64,000 nucleotides of DNA, taken from positions 859,099 to 923,098 of the forward strand of contig RHPI01003642.1 of NCBI GenBank assembly GCA_009103225.1, given 5' to 3'. The notes under the pieces are model-generated. The model searched no databases, was not told the DNA's origin, and saw only the letters and a list, made by a program, of their open reading frames with translations. Within the stretch, counting starts at the first letter, position 1. Each line of letters starts with the position of its first letter. Source of the DNA: Chlorokybus atmophyticus (taxonomy: Eukaryota > Streptophyta > Chlorokybophyceae > Chlorokybales > Chlorokybaceae). Below are positions 24,366 to 36,734 of the stretch, one piece after another. Both the position numbers and the translations under genes were made by a program.

Positions 24366-26300
24366 TCCAACAACAGCTGCGCCCAGGAAAACACGAGAAG
24401 AAACAACAGTAGAAGATGAGTCTGTGCGACCACAACGCTCGCAAGTGCGATACGTGCATGCAACTCTGTTGGAAGGTGGACAGCGGGTGGAGAAGAGCGG
24501 GAAGGCAGCATGCTGTCAAGTCAGCTGTTGTTGACCACGCTCTCACCTCACCTCAGCTCTGGCCGACCAAGTGTACCAAGGGCAACATGACATGCAATAC
24601 GGCACGGCTCGGTAGAGCCCGAAGTGAGACTCTATACCAACAAGCTCAACAATAAAAATATTGCTTGACTTATCTACTACAGCCATGTCTGTTGCGTTAC
24701 GTCCCAACACCGTTGCCGTAATTTGTACGGATTCGGCGACCGCCTCACTGAGTAGTCCCTCATCCAACTCCTGTTACGCATGCCACCGTAACACATCGCT
24801 CTACTGACTGGCAGATACGAGCCGCGGCTACCGCGGTAGCCGCGGCTCGTCAACAATAACTGTGACAGCCCGTCACTGATGGGCGTTACGCTAAAGTCAG
24901 AACACAAGTTTCAATAAGCTTACACCACTCTACTGATACTCGGTGCTTAAGAGTTAGGCTAGCCTATACTGTATCTACTGCGTGGGAATTTCCTATGCCA
25001 GCGGCTGATTGCCACCTCTTCCAGACTGTATTCGGTTCCCTGAGCCTTCTACCAGATGTCACGTGGCGCACGTAGGGGCCTTGTGTTGAGTCCGTCCCTA
25101 TGTCACATGTGTTGTGTTGAAGCGGGTGCGTTACCTTCGACGAACTCTGTCCAAACAGGGTTCCTGTCACGCCGGCGCGGATCAGGAGGTAGTTGACAAA
25201 TTCAAATTGCCCGGTGTAGGCCGCTTGCCCGCGTGTACGGATGCGCCCCATTGCGCTTGGAAAAGTTTGTTGGTGACAAGTGGCTTTGCCACAAGCAGTT
25301 GCAGCCGGCAACTTGGCGGCCAGTGCGTGCTGTGCCACCGGTACAGCGGGTGGTCTAGGTTGTCTAACCTAGGAATTCATGTGCAAGTGGCCGACTATGA
25401 CCAGCAAGTAGGGTTGCGACCCTTATGAACTACGGCTTGTTACTTGCGGCGAAAAGTGCTGTGAGTTGCGATGCGTAATTGCAACTGGGTTTGTTGTTTA
25501 CAGTACATGGTATGGTGATTGAGTTTTGCCCATAGGTGTCGACCCAATCCTTGATTGCTCATACGGACCGTCTGTAACAGACGCACAAAAGCAGTGTGGC
25601 GTGACTGCCAGCGGACGTGCGAAAGCACTGCATAGGCTATGGCAACGGCCGTGCACAATGGGCAACGCCTGGGTGAAGCGTGCTAAATATTCAGCTCAAT
25701 CGGCTACCCGATTGAGACCCGCCACGGGCCGTCGGCCGGTCACGCTGCTCTGAGTCAACTTGCTTTGGATTCTGCGCCGACGTTCTCCCACCTCGTTACG
25801 GACATGCCGAGCGCTGTGCTCGGAGCACGATTGTGCTAAGCACTGCTGAGCACGTGCACGCGCACGCGGGCAACTGTCGGTGTGGCAAGTGGACTGTTCG
25901 CTGAACAACTCCGTCGCCTCGCAAACGCGCGATGTGTCATCAGGTGGCGCGACATAGGGACTACAACAGCCATCTTACAACTTAGGTTTTGTGTTGTAGT
26001 GTTGTAGTGCACAACACGCACAAGACTTGAGTACCGTATTTGCCCGGATAGAAGCCCCCCCTTTTTACAGAAGCCCCTCCCCTTTTTATTTAGGGGGCTT
26101 GTACCGTAGAAACACGTACATTACAACCTAAGAAAATTATCTCATGACTGGGGTTGTATTTGGATTAGGTATTTTATGCCTTATTGATGCTAACATCATC
26201 GCATTGGCTATTATGGTCATTATAGCAGAAGGTTGAAATGAGAAAAGAATAACTTAAAGTGACTGTGGGTTGTGATGTAAGTGTCTCTACGGTATTTGGG
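24366..26300. other. Non-genic stretch left of the assembly gap
   Basis: No recognised gene. A 124-codon minus frame (25338-24964) has no recognisable motif. A perfect 34-bp palindrome sits at 24817-24850. At 26034-26110 GC-rich blocks occur (GCCCGGATAGAAGCCCCCCC, later GGGGGCTTGTACC) that pair with one another; the GCCCGGATAGAA motif recurs at about 26973 and the GGGGGCTTGTA motif at about 26651, so this may be a fragment of a repeat running across the gap. Confidence 0.5.
24817..24850. repeat. Perfect 34-bp palindrome
   Basis: The sequence equals its own reverse complement over 34 bases with no spacer, centred between 24833 and 24834. It is built of GCCGCGGC and CCGCGG blocks; the left half begins ACGAGCCGCGGC. 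Confidence 0.95.
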
Positions 26301-26433
26301 NNNNNNNNNNNNNNNNNNNNNNNNNNNNNNNNNNNNNNNNNNNNNNNNNNNNNNNNNNNNNNNNNNNNNNNNNNNNNNNNNNNNNNNNNNNNNNNNNNNN
26401 NNNNNNNNNNNGTGGGGGGGGGGGGGGGGGGGG
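26301..26433. other. Assembly gap (111 N) followed by poly-G
   Basis: N runs from 26301 to 26411 and is followed by GTG and about 19 G. Reading across this point is unsafe. Confidence 0.98.
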
Positions 26434-27183
26434 TGGTCTATTGCACCAGAAGGCCTTTAGTCGGTGCGAGGTACGTTGTGAACTCTGTGAGTCACGCGCA
26501 TCAAGTGAGACTTGACACTTAAGGCGCGCGATCCGCGCATAGAGCAGCGTAACTCAAGCGTGTATAGAGTGATTCGTCGAGCACAATAGGTCCCGCTAAG
26601 TTATGTGGGGGCTTGGATATGTTTACATAGAACCCCCACTTCTTTTCGCCAGGGGGCTTGTATTTGAGGGGGCAGAGCTGTTGGCGTTTTCAGATCACTT
26701 TATGATGCGGGCAATTAGCGATCACGTCATAGTGGCTTACTTATTAAAAACATGAATGTGGGGTTACAATCGCTGTAACTTGGAGCGTTTCTATACAAGA
26801 GTGTGGACTCGGTTGAGCGGTACTCTTAGATGTACCGAATCGGCAACCGGCACATCTATATACTGCCAAATAAGTACTACGTTCAGCCTACGAAGCTACC
26901 ATGATGACGATGCAGCCATGGCAGAGCTCAAAGAATACATAGCCTCTCACAAAGCTAAAGGTGAAGATTGATGCCCGGATAGAAAATCTCAAAATTGTTG
27001 ACACTAAAGAGCCCATAGAGATTTTGCTCGACGTTAGGGCCATAGCAGACCATTCGGATGCCCTCCTTAGCGAGGTTATGCGGAGCTATTGACTTTCTCA
27101 TATGCTGAAGTATAGTGGCAAAGTGGTCTGCCACGACCAGAAGTTTGTAATGGCTCATACTGGACCTGCAATATCGGAAAAAT
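26434..27183. other. Unassigned repeat-like stretch
   Basis: No gene supported. It carries the second GGGGGCTTGTA block (26651) and the GCCCGGATAGAA motif (about 26973). A 67-codon minus frame (27158-26955) has no recognisable domain. Confidence 0.4.
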
Positions 27184-27585
27184 ATGCATGATATGTTTTT
27201 CTTAGACTTTGGTGCTGGTGCCGGGGGCTTCTCAACTTATGCTCTAAAGGGAGGATACAACGGCTATATGGTGGGTTCTGAAAGCAACTCTATTACCGGG
27301 CTTGGTCTCTTTGTTTACAAGATGAACAATGCCTTCACAAAATTGGTAGGTGTTTGTGCGCTTCAAGTTAATGGGACTTACATAACTTGGTACGCTCACT
27401 CTCGTGCTAGCTTGTTTCCTATGCAAGATCAACACAACCATGGGTTCAATCATGATGATGTAGCATCTACTGGGCTACCTGCAGACAAGCCTCCTCGTCG
27501 TCTTCCACAAGTTAAGTCTTTTGCCACCATTGCCCAAGAGAATGTGCGCGAGGTGTTCTCTGGCTTCAACCGTAATAGTGCGTGA
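27184..27585 (+). pseudogene. ORF with SAM-binding-like glycine motif, unassigned
   Basis: A 133-codon frame starting MHDMFFLDFGAGAGGFSTYA. The FLDFGAGAGGFS block resembles motif I of Rossmann-fold methyltransferases (D-x-G-x-G-x-G), such as FtsJ-type enzymes. No later methyltransferase motif is visible and flanking frames are broken, so this may be one exon or a relic carried by mobile DNA. Function is not established. Confidence 0.35.
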
Positions 27586-27892
27586 CATATGGCAGTGTTC
27601 AATCATGGGCTCAGCAAGGACATCTCTGAACTTGAAGCCGGGGGTACGGAAAGGATCACGAGAGTTAAGCGATGGGTTGGCAATTCATTTCCAAACATCA
27701 TGGCATGTAAGTTTACTTTATTGTAATGCATGCCTATGATGATGTTTTCAATAAATGCAACTGCCATGATCTGCAAGTGCTTGCAGTGAATGACTACTTG
27801 CCGGCTTCAGCAGATTTAAAACATGATGCAAATTGGCAAAACTTGCACACGATGAGCTATGAACAGCCCCTCCCCCTGCTGATGCTGCAGCG

Positions 27893-28580
27893 ATGGACGT
27901 GAATGAAGAAGCTCCAGAGAAGTCTGCTGGTGGGCACACAGTTGAAGGAGAAGGCAGGCAGCAGAATGTAGAGGAGGAACATGAACATGACGAGGAGGCT
28001 GCGGCAGCTGCCAAGATAGCTGAGGAGGAACTGCACGAGAGGCTCAACCGGCTCAAGGACATGTTCATGGACCTCAATTACCTCAGTGGTGATGAAGGCG
28101 AGCCCGAGTCCCGTATGTCGACGCTAATGCCAAAGCCCATTAGCAGTTGCGTAATAAATGCGCCTGTGCACCTTGCACTGAACAGCCCCAAGGAGGCTGA
28201 TAATATCTAAAAGAAAAAAGAAATGATGTGGAGAATGTGGTGTCCGAGCTCAGGGAACCGCTCACGGTATGTCATAGGCTGCTCTGTTCCTGACTGTGAA
28301 GCTACACTCGACTTTGCCGCCATGTGTGTACCCCAACAGATGCAATAAACTAGGGTGTGAGAAGCACCTCCACGACTTGTGCGTTACCCGCTTCATTGTT
28401 CAAGAAGAGGTTGAAGTGCAAAAATGTACTGACCACCACCCCGAAGTGTCGAAGACGTGGAAGAAGCTCATGGCAAAACAAGGGTGCATAAGCAAGACAC
28501 GCAATGTGAGAGGCTGCAACATATGCAGAGACACGGATGGGTGCGCACTATGCTCGCCCCAGTTGCAGCTCAAGTCGTAA
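27893..28580 (+). pseudogene. Acidic coil ORF followed by Cys/His-rich ORF, possible transposon relic
   Basis: Two frames in tandem. The first (27893-28210) is acidic and Ala/Glu-rich, probably coiled coil (EEEHEHDEEAAAAAKIAEEE). The second (28296-28580) has paired cysteines and histidines: CNKLGCEKHLHDLC, CTDHH and CNICRDTDGCALC. That pattern suggests a zinc-binding module like those at the ends of some transposases, for example piggyBac. No catalytic domain was found, so the identity is open. The stop at 28208 lies between the two frames. Confidence 0.3.
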
Positions 28581-28739
28581 CCCAAGTCTGTGCCCCAGTC
28601 TCACATGCAAGACACTCAAGAGGATGACTTCGTTGAACCGTCGCAAGAGAAGCCAAAAAACTCTTTGTAAACATAATGGTAGAGTTCTACTATCCACCCT
28701 CCATGCATAGTGCTCCTATGCAGGAACCTCCATTCGTAT

Positions 28740-29660
28740 GTTAATAGACTTTGTCACGACGGTAACCCTCGACACCCACTTTTCTCTCGCACTACATAAT
28801 GCACCAGAGACTGTCTTGTTGGTGCGCAGATCACCCAACCCGCTTTCAAACTGCCAGCAACACGCTCCGCCAACCGGGGCGCAGCTCTTATGTCGGCGGA
28901 TCTCGCAATCAGCCGACTGCCAGCATGGGCGTCGACCATTTAAAACGCGATCCCCATGGCAGCGGGCCGTGTTGACAGCCGACTTAGGCGAGGCCCGTAG
29001 TCAGCGTCGGCAGTGAGTTGCAAGTAGACGGACTTGAGCAAAATTGGCGATGGCACCGCCTGAGACTGACCACATCGGCCCACTTTGGAGCCGACGAGCG
29101 CCCGAGGCTTGGTGAAGCAGAGCCCCGCAGTACAAGTAGTTCAGTGATAGTTGTGTTATGTGCTGTTAGCGGCCCGTATTCCAACAAACAGTTGTTTTAC
29201 CCCCGGACTTGCCTTCGCCCGTACACTTGTAAGTGTACACTCTTTGCTCTCATGCTTGTGGCCATTGCATTTGCTGCATGCACACTGCATCATCCTTACA
29301 ATGCTGCAGTGCTTGCTTGTACCCCATTCACTGTTCAGTTGTAATCGTGCTTGCTCCCACCTGCACACTTGGTGCCTGTAGTGTGTGATCTCGTCTCACT
29401 TAGCTGCGTGACTGCTGCGTGCATTCTTTAAGCGTCCTTGCTTAGGCGCTTGTTGACTTGCAACTCACTCCGCAGCGCTTAGTCATCGCTTTGGTTGTGT
29501 GCACTCGCATTTGCCTTGTTCGTGCTCTTTGCGCGTGGTGTGCATGCCTCACAGGAGCCAAGGACTTAGCTGGGGAGCACGCAAGGTCATTCAGAGGATT
29601 ATGACGGGCTGAGTCTGCTACATCTCGGGCAGACGTTGCCTCAGACTCTCCAACAGCTGA
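28740..29660. other. Leader/LTR-like stretch before the gag relic
   Basis: No gene. This T/C-rich region immediately precedes the gag-like frame and would be the place for an LTR and primer site, but no LTR pair or primer-binding site could be identified. Confidence 0.3.
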
Positions 29661-29664
29661 CAAA

Positions 29665-31210
29665 ATGGGTGTCGACAACCCCCTAAATGATGCAATTGAT
29701 TGTCTTCCTTCTCTCATCGACCTCAGTTCTGACATCGAAGAAGACATGACTGCCCCAGATGGCAGCCGCAACAATAGCGGGAGCAGTAGTGGCAACCGGA
29801 AGCTCGTCTTCACTGGAGCTGCAAACTCTATCTCTTTTAAGGAATGGATCAACCGCTTCAACTCCATTGTCCTCACCGTGAAGATGCAAGCCAACAACAA
29901 CTTAGATGATCCCGAGAAGTTCCACCTTGCTGCCGACTACTTGGATAACGTTACTGCAGCCGTGTGGCATGAAGTCACCACCGCATACGACCTTTCTAAA
30001 GACGAGAAACTTCTGCGCTCCAGCCATGGCCCTGCTCCGGTCATCAGCTACAGAAAGACTAGGCGTTCCACGCGTGCTAACTGTGGCGCCAAAAGTGGTC
30101 TTGCGTCCTCCACGAGAAATCACTCGCTCTCAGACAGGTCACGGACATTGGAGCAGTGCGTAAGGCACTACTACCACCACCACTGCACCCTTTATTGCAC
30201 CAACGGTGCTGGCCAATGGGACCCTTGCGGATTACGCTATTAGGTGCCAAGCAGCTGTTATTGCATACGCCCTTGCATTGACGACGGCTATTAACACCAC
30301 CGCCCCTCCAGCAGCACGTTAGCCACCTGCTGCTGAGGACCTGGCTACTACAGCATCACCGATGTCATCATGGGCAGATCTTATTACGCGTCTGAACCAA
30401 TGCCTACACTGCCAACAAGGCTCATGAGCTCATCCGGCTTGGGCGGAAGCACAAAGAAATTCCCGTCCAATTCTACGAGCGCGTCTTTGGGCTGGTTGAC
30501 AATACCACCTTGGGTTGTATCTTGTCAATGTAAAGCACTTGACCATCATGTATGTGGAGAATCTCAATGAGAACTTCCGCAAGCATGTGAAGACTGATCT
30601 GGCTGGTATACCCGGCTACTCGCTATGGCAAGCATACACCAGCGCCGTACACTAGCAAGAAGAGATGATAGAGGAGCAGGCAGCCCTGGAGATGAGTAGC
30701 CTATCATGTTAGAGCAGCAGCACCACTCCAGCATCAATCTGCGCCTAGCCCTGAAACCCTCGCGCTGCCCACGCCGTCATGCGCATAGAAGACAACCCCC
30801 ACCTGACTTCAAGTTGTCATAGGTGCGGCAAGGAAGGGCACTTCATCAAATATTGCCTAATGCAACGAGCTGACGTTCATTGCAACCACGGTGGCATGGA
30901 CGGGCACCGAGAAGTGGTGCGCTACACGCTGCATCTTAAGCTTAGGGAAGCTCTCGAAATAAACCCCTCCTTAGCTGGTGCCAACAACGGCAACAGGAAA
31001 AACGGCTACAAAAACAACAACGACAAGTGGGGAAAGGGGAAGGAGAAGGCGACTCGAGTTAGCAACAGCAAGCATAAGGGCAAAGCTATGAAGATGGCCT
31101 CCATTGCCTGGGGGGTGCCCGACCTGCAAAACGAGAAGAGCGTTCACCTTGCTTGGATCGAGAACTTTTGCAGTCGCAAGAATGAACTCGCTAATCTTCT
31201 CAATTTTTAA
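29665..31210 (+). pseudogene. Retrotransposon gag relic with CCHC zinc knuckle
   Basis: Capsid-like polyprotein broken by stops and frameshifts. The first part (29665-30060) begins MGVDNPLNDAIDCLPSLIDL and includes FKEWINRFNSIVLTVKMQ. A middle piece in another frame (about 30410-30655) reads EIPVQFYERVFGLVDN then NENFRKHVKTDLAG. The last open piece (30779-31210) contains the nucleic-acid-binding knuckle CHRCGKEGHFIKYC (C-x2-C-x4-H-x4-C) followed by a Lys/Asn-rich basic tail. No protease, reverse transcriptase or integrase follows, so the superfamily is unresolved. Confidence 0.65.
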
Positions 31211-32192
31211 AATCAAGCTGCTTGCTTAGCTCACTCATGGAGGTTCGTTCGTACCATCTCCTCATCCGGCCGATATAACAATCCCATCGCGTGACCAAAC
31301 ACGGTCACCTCCTGCTCAGCGACAACAAGTCAGATCACCAGCGGCAAACCCAGCAGCTCCCTCACCACCAACACGAGCAAAGCTGCTCCAATAAGGCGTA
31401 GCGGACAATGCACGTCGTTGGGCACTCATGTAATCACGCTAACAAGTGCGATCCAGAGTGTACAGGCTACCCTTTGGACGCATGGCTAAGCAACCACCTG
31501 AGCTGCCTCAGACTGATCAACAGCTGCCTGGCCGCACCCTCGCTCGACCAAGGCAGCGGTGCCAGTCGTCGGCGCAAGGCCCGCCACCTATGGAATGCTC
31601 TAATGCAGCCCTGCTGGCACGCTGAGCTTGCTCAAGCTGTAAGTCGAGCAAGCGACTGCACATCCGCAATGCCAACTCTGCAGCTGCCTACAGCAGACTG
31701 CCCAGTTTCAGCCTTATGCCCCTACTTCTCAACCTGCACCGGCACATGCATGATTGGCATGCATGCAACTTCGCCAGAAGTAGGATGAACATACACTTGC
31801 AACATTTTGCATGCATGCTGCATGAGATGATGGTAGATCATATCATTCTCCACAAACAACAGCCGTATGTAACGCTAAGCAAGCGCTGGCGTTGCCTGTC
31901 ACAGTGCAGACGAACGTTCCATTGAACTGGGCAAAATTAACTGTGATGCTTGCTGGAGATTATTCCAAGCGAGGGGTGTTGGACCCTCCACGTAAGATGA
32001 GCCTGCCAATGGGGATAGGAGAAGGGTGCGGTCGGTGTGAGGGCATGAACAACACGTGTGGTTGTGCATAATTGCGCACACAATGACAGAAGCAGCAACT
32101 TGGCATGCGCGCTGACATACACATGCACGCACACATGCACGTTAGCTTGCTAAGTGCCTGCCAAGCTGACCACATGTGTAGTGCTCTGTTAG
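31211..32192. other. Degenerate stretch downstream of gag relic
   Basis: No supported gene. ORFs here are short and lack recognisable motifs. TGCATG-rich sequence occurs at 31745-31820 and 32100-32140. Confidence 0.4.
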
Positions 32193-32258
<66 letters not shown>

Positions 32259-32259
32259 N

Positions 32260-32289
<30 letters not shown>
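32193..32289. repeat. (GA)n microsatellite
   Basis: An almost pure GA dinucleotide run of about 97 bases with one N at 32259. The true length may differ from the assembly. Confidence 0.98.
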
Positions 32290-32293
<4 letters not shown>

Positions 32294-33089
32294 CACCGTG
32301 TGTTCGTGCATTAAATCTGGCACGAGCGATAGCGCTTGAAACCTCACCGTACATTCATCCTTTCCAACTGCCAGTCAGTGCCCCTGCGCAAGGCATGCAC
32401 CATGCACCTACACGAAACCTTCTTGGCCGAAGTAGTTGTGTAAGCTATGCTTGCATCAGTAGAAGTAATTGTTTGAATTTCTTGCGTTCATGTGTCTTGG
32501 AAGTACGTATCGACACGCTGTGGCCAGCAGACTAATCGGTGTTGTGCATTTGGGCAGCGACTCTCATCCTTGCTGTTGCTGCTCGTCATGCTGAGGTCAG
32601 CGACAAGCCTACGCAGCTTGCGCTAAGTTAGAGTGCGAACATATGCGTAAAATGCCGAGCTAACAGCCGGCAGTTAGGACTGTCGTTGCTCGTGGCGCTG
32701 AAGTGGTGGAGGCGCCGGCGGCGGCGAGCGGTGGGTGTTGTTGTTATCTTAGTTGTTGACTTGCTAACTTTGTGCTAGCTAGCTGTAGTGTAAACATCAA
32801 CAACATTTGTTGTGTTTGTACACGCACAAGCATATGCGGCCGTGCTCAGCAGCGGTAAAATGTAGTCATGGTAGCAGCTGCTACCGTTGCTACGTCTTGT
32901 TATCATTCTTATTGTTTTAAGAGCGTGTTGATTTATCTATTCAATCCGCTGCCTCTGCTGCTGCTACAGGTGCCTGCATTCCTGTCATTTTTATGGAGTA
33001 TGTTGTTGGCTTGGCTGTCATTGTAACAGTCAAGGCCAAATTCTGTGATTTTCATGGCCGTTTTAGGCCTTATTTGTAAGGTACATGTT

Positions 33090-33905
33090 TTTAATGACTT
33101 GTGGCGGATATCGGCGAGTTATGAGTCTGCCGCGGATATCGACCGGGGCCCCAAGACCAGTCCGGAAGGTGCCAGAAAACGGAGGGCCAGTCGAGAAGGG
33201 CTCGACCAGATTTCTGGAAGGGCCTGGCGCCAAGTAGTATAACTTGACCATATGAGCAGCAAATTAGGAGATCTTTGGTGCGTTGGAAAGGTCTAGAAGT
33301 GTACTACAAGATTCTGCAAGGGTATCTTAGCTTCTAGTTCCGTCTAGCGCTAGAATCGTCTAAACAGTAGCATGTGCAGACTGGTAGGTATAAAAGTGAC
33401 ATTCTACAACTTGCAATACAACCTTTAGCTCCCTAGTTTCTTGTGTGCAAGCTTGGTGGTGGTTAGCAGGGGTTGCTAGCGTGTGCCCACCGGTGTGTGC
33501 TTGCTTGTGTGACGATCCAAGGCGCTACACAAGTCGGTGTGTAGCTTCGAGCGCATGCGCGTGCGTACGCGAGTGGCGGGGCGCGTGTGTGTGCTTGGCA
33601 GAGGGGGCAAGGTTCCGGTGTGAATACCGTGTCTTGGTGAGAGGGTTGTGGATTGGACCAACTCACAGGTGACAAGGCACGAGCACCGTCACAGTCATGC
33701 TAGTGACTGCTGCTGCTATGCTACACAAGCAAGGTCAAGTTGAAGCCACGGCAACAGCCGCAGCCGTTGTAGCCATTGCAGCTGCAGGTTGCCGTACTCT
33801 CCACAAGCTTGGCTGGCAGTTGAGGACTGTCGTTGGGGCGCCAACCCACAATCCTCGACAGTCACTAACCCTTCAAAAGTTAGCTGACACTTGAGGACTG
33901 TCGAT
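33090..33905 (+). repeat. LTR-like module A with TATA box and hairpin-prone tail
   Basis: The block with ATATCGGCGAGTTATGAGTC at about 33107, a TATAAAAG box at 33389-33396 and a leader with GGTGGTTAGC is shared, in diverged form and in the same order, with 41870-42330. It resembles the U3-R-U5 layout of an LTR or the 5' end of a retroelement. The tail at 33820-33905 repeats GACTGTCG and its complement CGACAGTC, so it can fold. No internal coding region follows. Confidence 0.45.
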
Positions 33906-34336
33906 TCAAAATCAAGCTGTTGCACATATTAAAGCACAACTGCATGCACGCCCACATACTCATCCACCTAATTGTGTAGTTACTTAATGCTTTGTGCACA
34001 TTCAGCACGGCACCACACGCTAACTGATGGGATGGCATGATTTGCATGCCTTTGACGCCAGCTGCTCGGATGAGGTGGAGTTTAGGCTTGACACGTAACA
34101 ATCACAAAGCGCAAAAGAGAGGTGTGATTATGTCATGCGGGTTGTCTCATCAACCATTGGTGTGCACTCACTTTGTATTGCATGCTCATTCGCAGTTGAC
34201 ATGGAATTGGTCCTCAACAAGCTGCCGGTGAGGCTGCCTTCTTGCTTCATATTGTACTTGCTAGCAGGCGGAAGGTGTTACCCTCTGCAGTGCGCAGTGC
34301 ATTGTGGTAGCTACCACGCGGAATTCTTTCCACAGA

Positions 34337-34890
34337 CCAGCCCAGGTCCGCACGTTCGGACCAGGGCCAAAACGCAAAGGCGGCTTGGGGTCTGGACCAC
34401 GGGCGCCTGATTTGGTTCGAAGGCGGGGACCAGGGCTGGCGCAAAAGTAGTTACATAATTGTCACGCTTGGGCTCTTTGACCCGGCCCAGGGCTGGTTGC
34501 GTTTCTATCACATTGCGCAACGGACCACTGTGAGTCTATCATGCATGTTGATGCATGGACCAAGGGTGGTCCTCTCGTAGCACAATCTTGCTAAGAAGAT
34601 CATCGGTAGCGGTCCCATCATGGGACCATGTTTGGTTTGCACTGTAGGACCAGGTATGGTCCGCTTGTAATTTGAATGTTGACCTAAATCGTCTGCACAG
34701 ATGGTCCCGACCAGTGAGACCAACCATGGCTTTGCTGGTGGGACCATGCCTAGTCCACACCCAGCAATTACTGCGTACCAGCCAAATCTCACTGCATTTG
34801 TCCATGCTTGCATCCAAGGACCAGCACTGGTGCACAACACCCGCTGGCATTCTGCACCAATGCTGGTCTATAACCATGCACCATCAACAC
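34337..34890. repeat. GGACCA-N4-TGGTCC dyad array, cluster 1
   Basis: Repeated dyads of the form GGACCA-N4-TGGTCC and close variants, for example TGGACCAAGGGTGGTCC at 34556, AGGACCAGGTATGGTCC at 34647 and GGGACCATGCCTAGTCC at 34740. Spacing is irregular, roughly 60-95 bp. Isolated half-sites occur between them. Confidence 0.8.
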
Positions 34891-34899
34891 AGTATCCAA

Positions 34900-35985
34900 T
34901 TCTATCATATGGTGCGTGTCTGGCAATGTTGTGACCAGAAGGATGTACAGTTTTTATTATGCTAACTGCAGCAGCATTTTCGTAATTAATACTGGTCCTT
35001 AGCGCTCCAGCGCTCATAGACCACCTATGATGAGATTGAGCGCACGCTGCGTACACCACGTATTTCAGGCACTGCATGCACGCGTCCCTCATGTTCGCAC
35101 AAAACAATTGCAGCGGCACACGGCTAGTGAGATGGACAAGTGCACACCAACATCTGTTACCATAGACACTGCACGCACTTTGTATATAAGCAACACATCC
35201 ACTGTAAAACATAATGTACAATGTTGAACACTTGCAACTAATACAGCCCTGTTAACTATTTGTTGTACAACGATGCCCTCCCGCTTAGTTCATATTGCCC
35301 CACGAAACGGAACCTCTTAGGCTTAGGCATTTTACTTTCATTCGGCATGCTTGCATTTACAATGATGGTGAGTGCGCGCGAGCACACACACAGAGCTAGA
35401 CTCCTCACATTGGGCAATGTCTCCTTACACACGAGCATGAGCAGTCTACAAATGCCATAGACTGCAGCGTGACTGTTGTGTGCACTAGTCACATCACTTT
35501 GTGAAGGGTCAAAGAGCGGCCTATGTCTAAATCCGGTACCTGGCTTTTTTCTTTCGTGTAGCCACCCCTACCGCCGTCTTTTGTGGTGTCCTCCCCAATT
35601 CAAGTCTTAGCGATTGCAAATTGCACAACCGCTTGCATGATATGCCGTGTTGTGATGCTGTTCATTGAGTGCTGGTCGCCGAAGGGAGGAGGTGCCAATC
35701 TCTGCATCAGCCGCACCTCCTTCTTCCGTCAGAATTCCCATTGGCGGCCAACCTGCGCCTTAACAGGTGAATGCTCAGTGCCACAGCACACAGCCGCTAG
35801 TTGCTCCAAGTGCTTATCGTCTACTAAAATCTCGCTATAGACCGAGCCCTGCATGCACGCACTATCAGCACAAGCAATAGTTTAAACACAAAAACGCATA
35901 TAGCTAACCAACCTGAGGTCTCGCTGGGCAGCTGTGTTCAGTTAAGCGAGTATTATGACCTGGCATTCCCCCATCCAGACGTGCT
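34900..35985. other. Non-genic stretch before the copia element
   Basis: No gene supported. ORFs are short, without motifs and without plausible exon structure. Confidence 0.4.
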
Positions 35986-36240
35986 TGTTGGAGTATAGGA
36001 CCAAATTCTGCCGTCTCTAGACTCCAGTCAGCTTAGTCTGGCTAAGTACTCATTAGTGTTGAAGTATGGAACCAGATTCTGCCATCCCTAGACTCCAGGC
36101 AGCTTGTTCTGGCTAAGTACTTAGCAGTTTCGTACTTAGCAATATATTGGAGTGTAGGACATGGCTCTGCCGCCTTTGAACTCTAGTCAGCTTAGTCTGG
36201 CTAAGTATTTATTAGTTTGTACTTAGCAGACTCCAGACCT
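35986..36240 (+). repeat. Triplicated LTR start (71- and 88-bp periods)
   Basis: Units begin at 35986, 36057 and 36145. Each carries TTGGAGTATAGGACC or a close variant, ATTCTGCC, GACTCCAGTCAGCTTAG and TGGCTAAGTA. They differ by point changes and small insertions, so the duplication is not recent. Confidence 0.88.
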
Positions 36241-36734
36241 GTCGAGTTTCCTAACAGTTCTGATAGTCCTGGCAGTTTCGACGGTTCAGGGCTGTATTCT
36301 AATTAGGGTTTGGTGTTGACCAGACCTGACTTGTATGACTACTTTGTAGTTAGAAAGGTTATTTGGGTATAAGGGGACGCCCATACACGCTTCTAATGGT
36401 TCACTTTTACTTGTGCTTGAGTATGGGGGCGGCAAGGCCTGATTCTGGCGTGGCCTGGATTGAATTTGGTCTGGTCTGGTCTGACTGGTCGTTCTGCTTG
36501 CACAAATGTTTGAGGGTGTTGTGTTGTGTATTCACGCCTAAAGAGCTCACATCTCAACTGGTTATGGGCCCATATACGCTAGGTATTGAGCTGGTATAGG
36601 CATTTTGGCTGTGCATTTAATTTGATAGTAGCTTTTTTTGAGTCTGTGCTATTCTTGTGAGATTGTGGAGGTCTGGGCGCCTGGAATTGCTGTTTCTGGC
36701 ATGATTGGGGCTTGTTTTTTGCAGGGGGTTTGCT

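Noticed and set aside
24964-25338. 124-codon minus-strand ORF as a gene
   Set aside because: No recognisable domain, exon signals or neighbours to support it.
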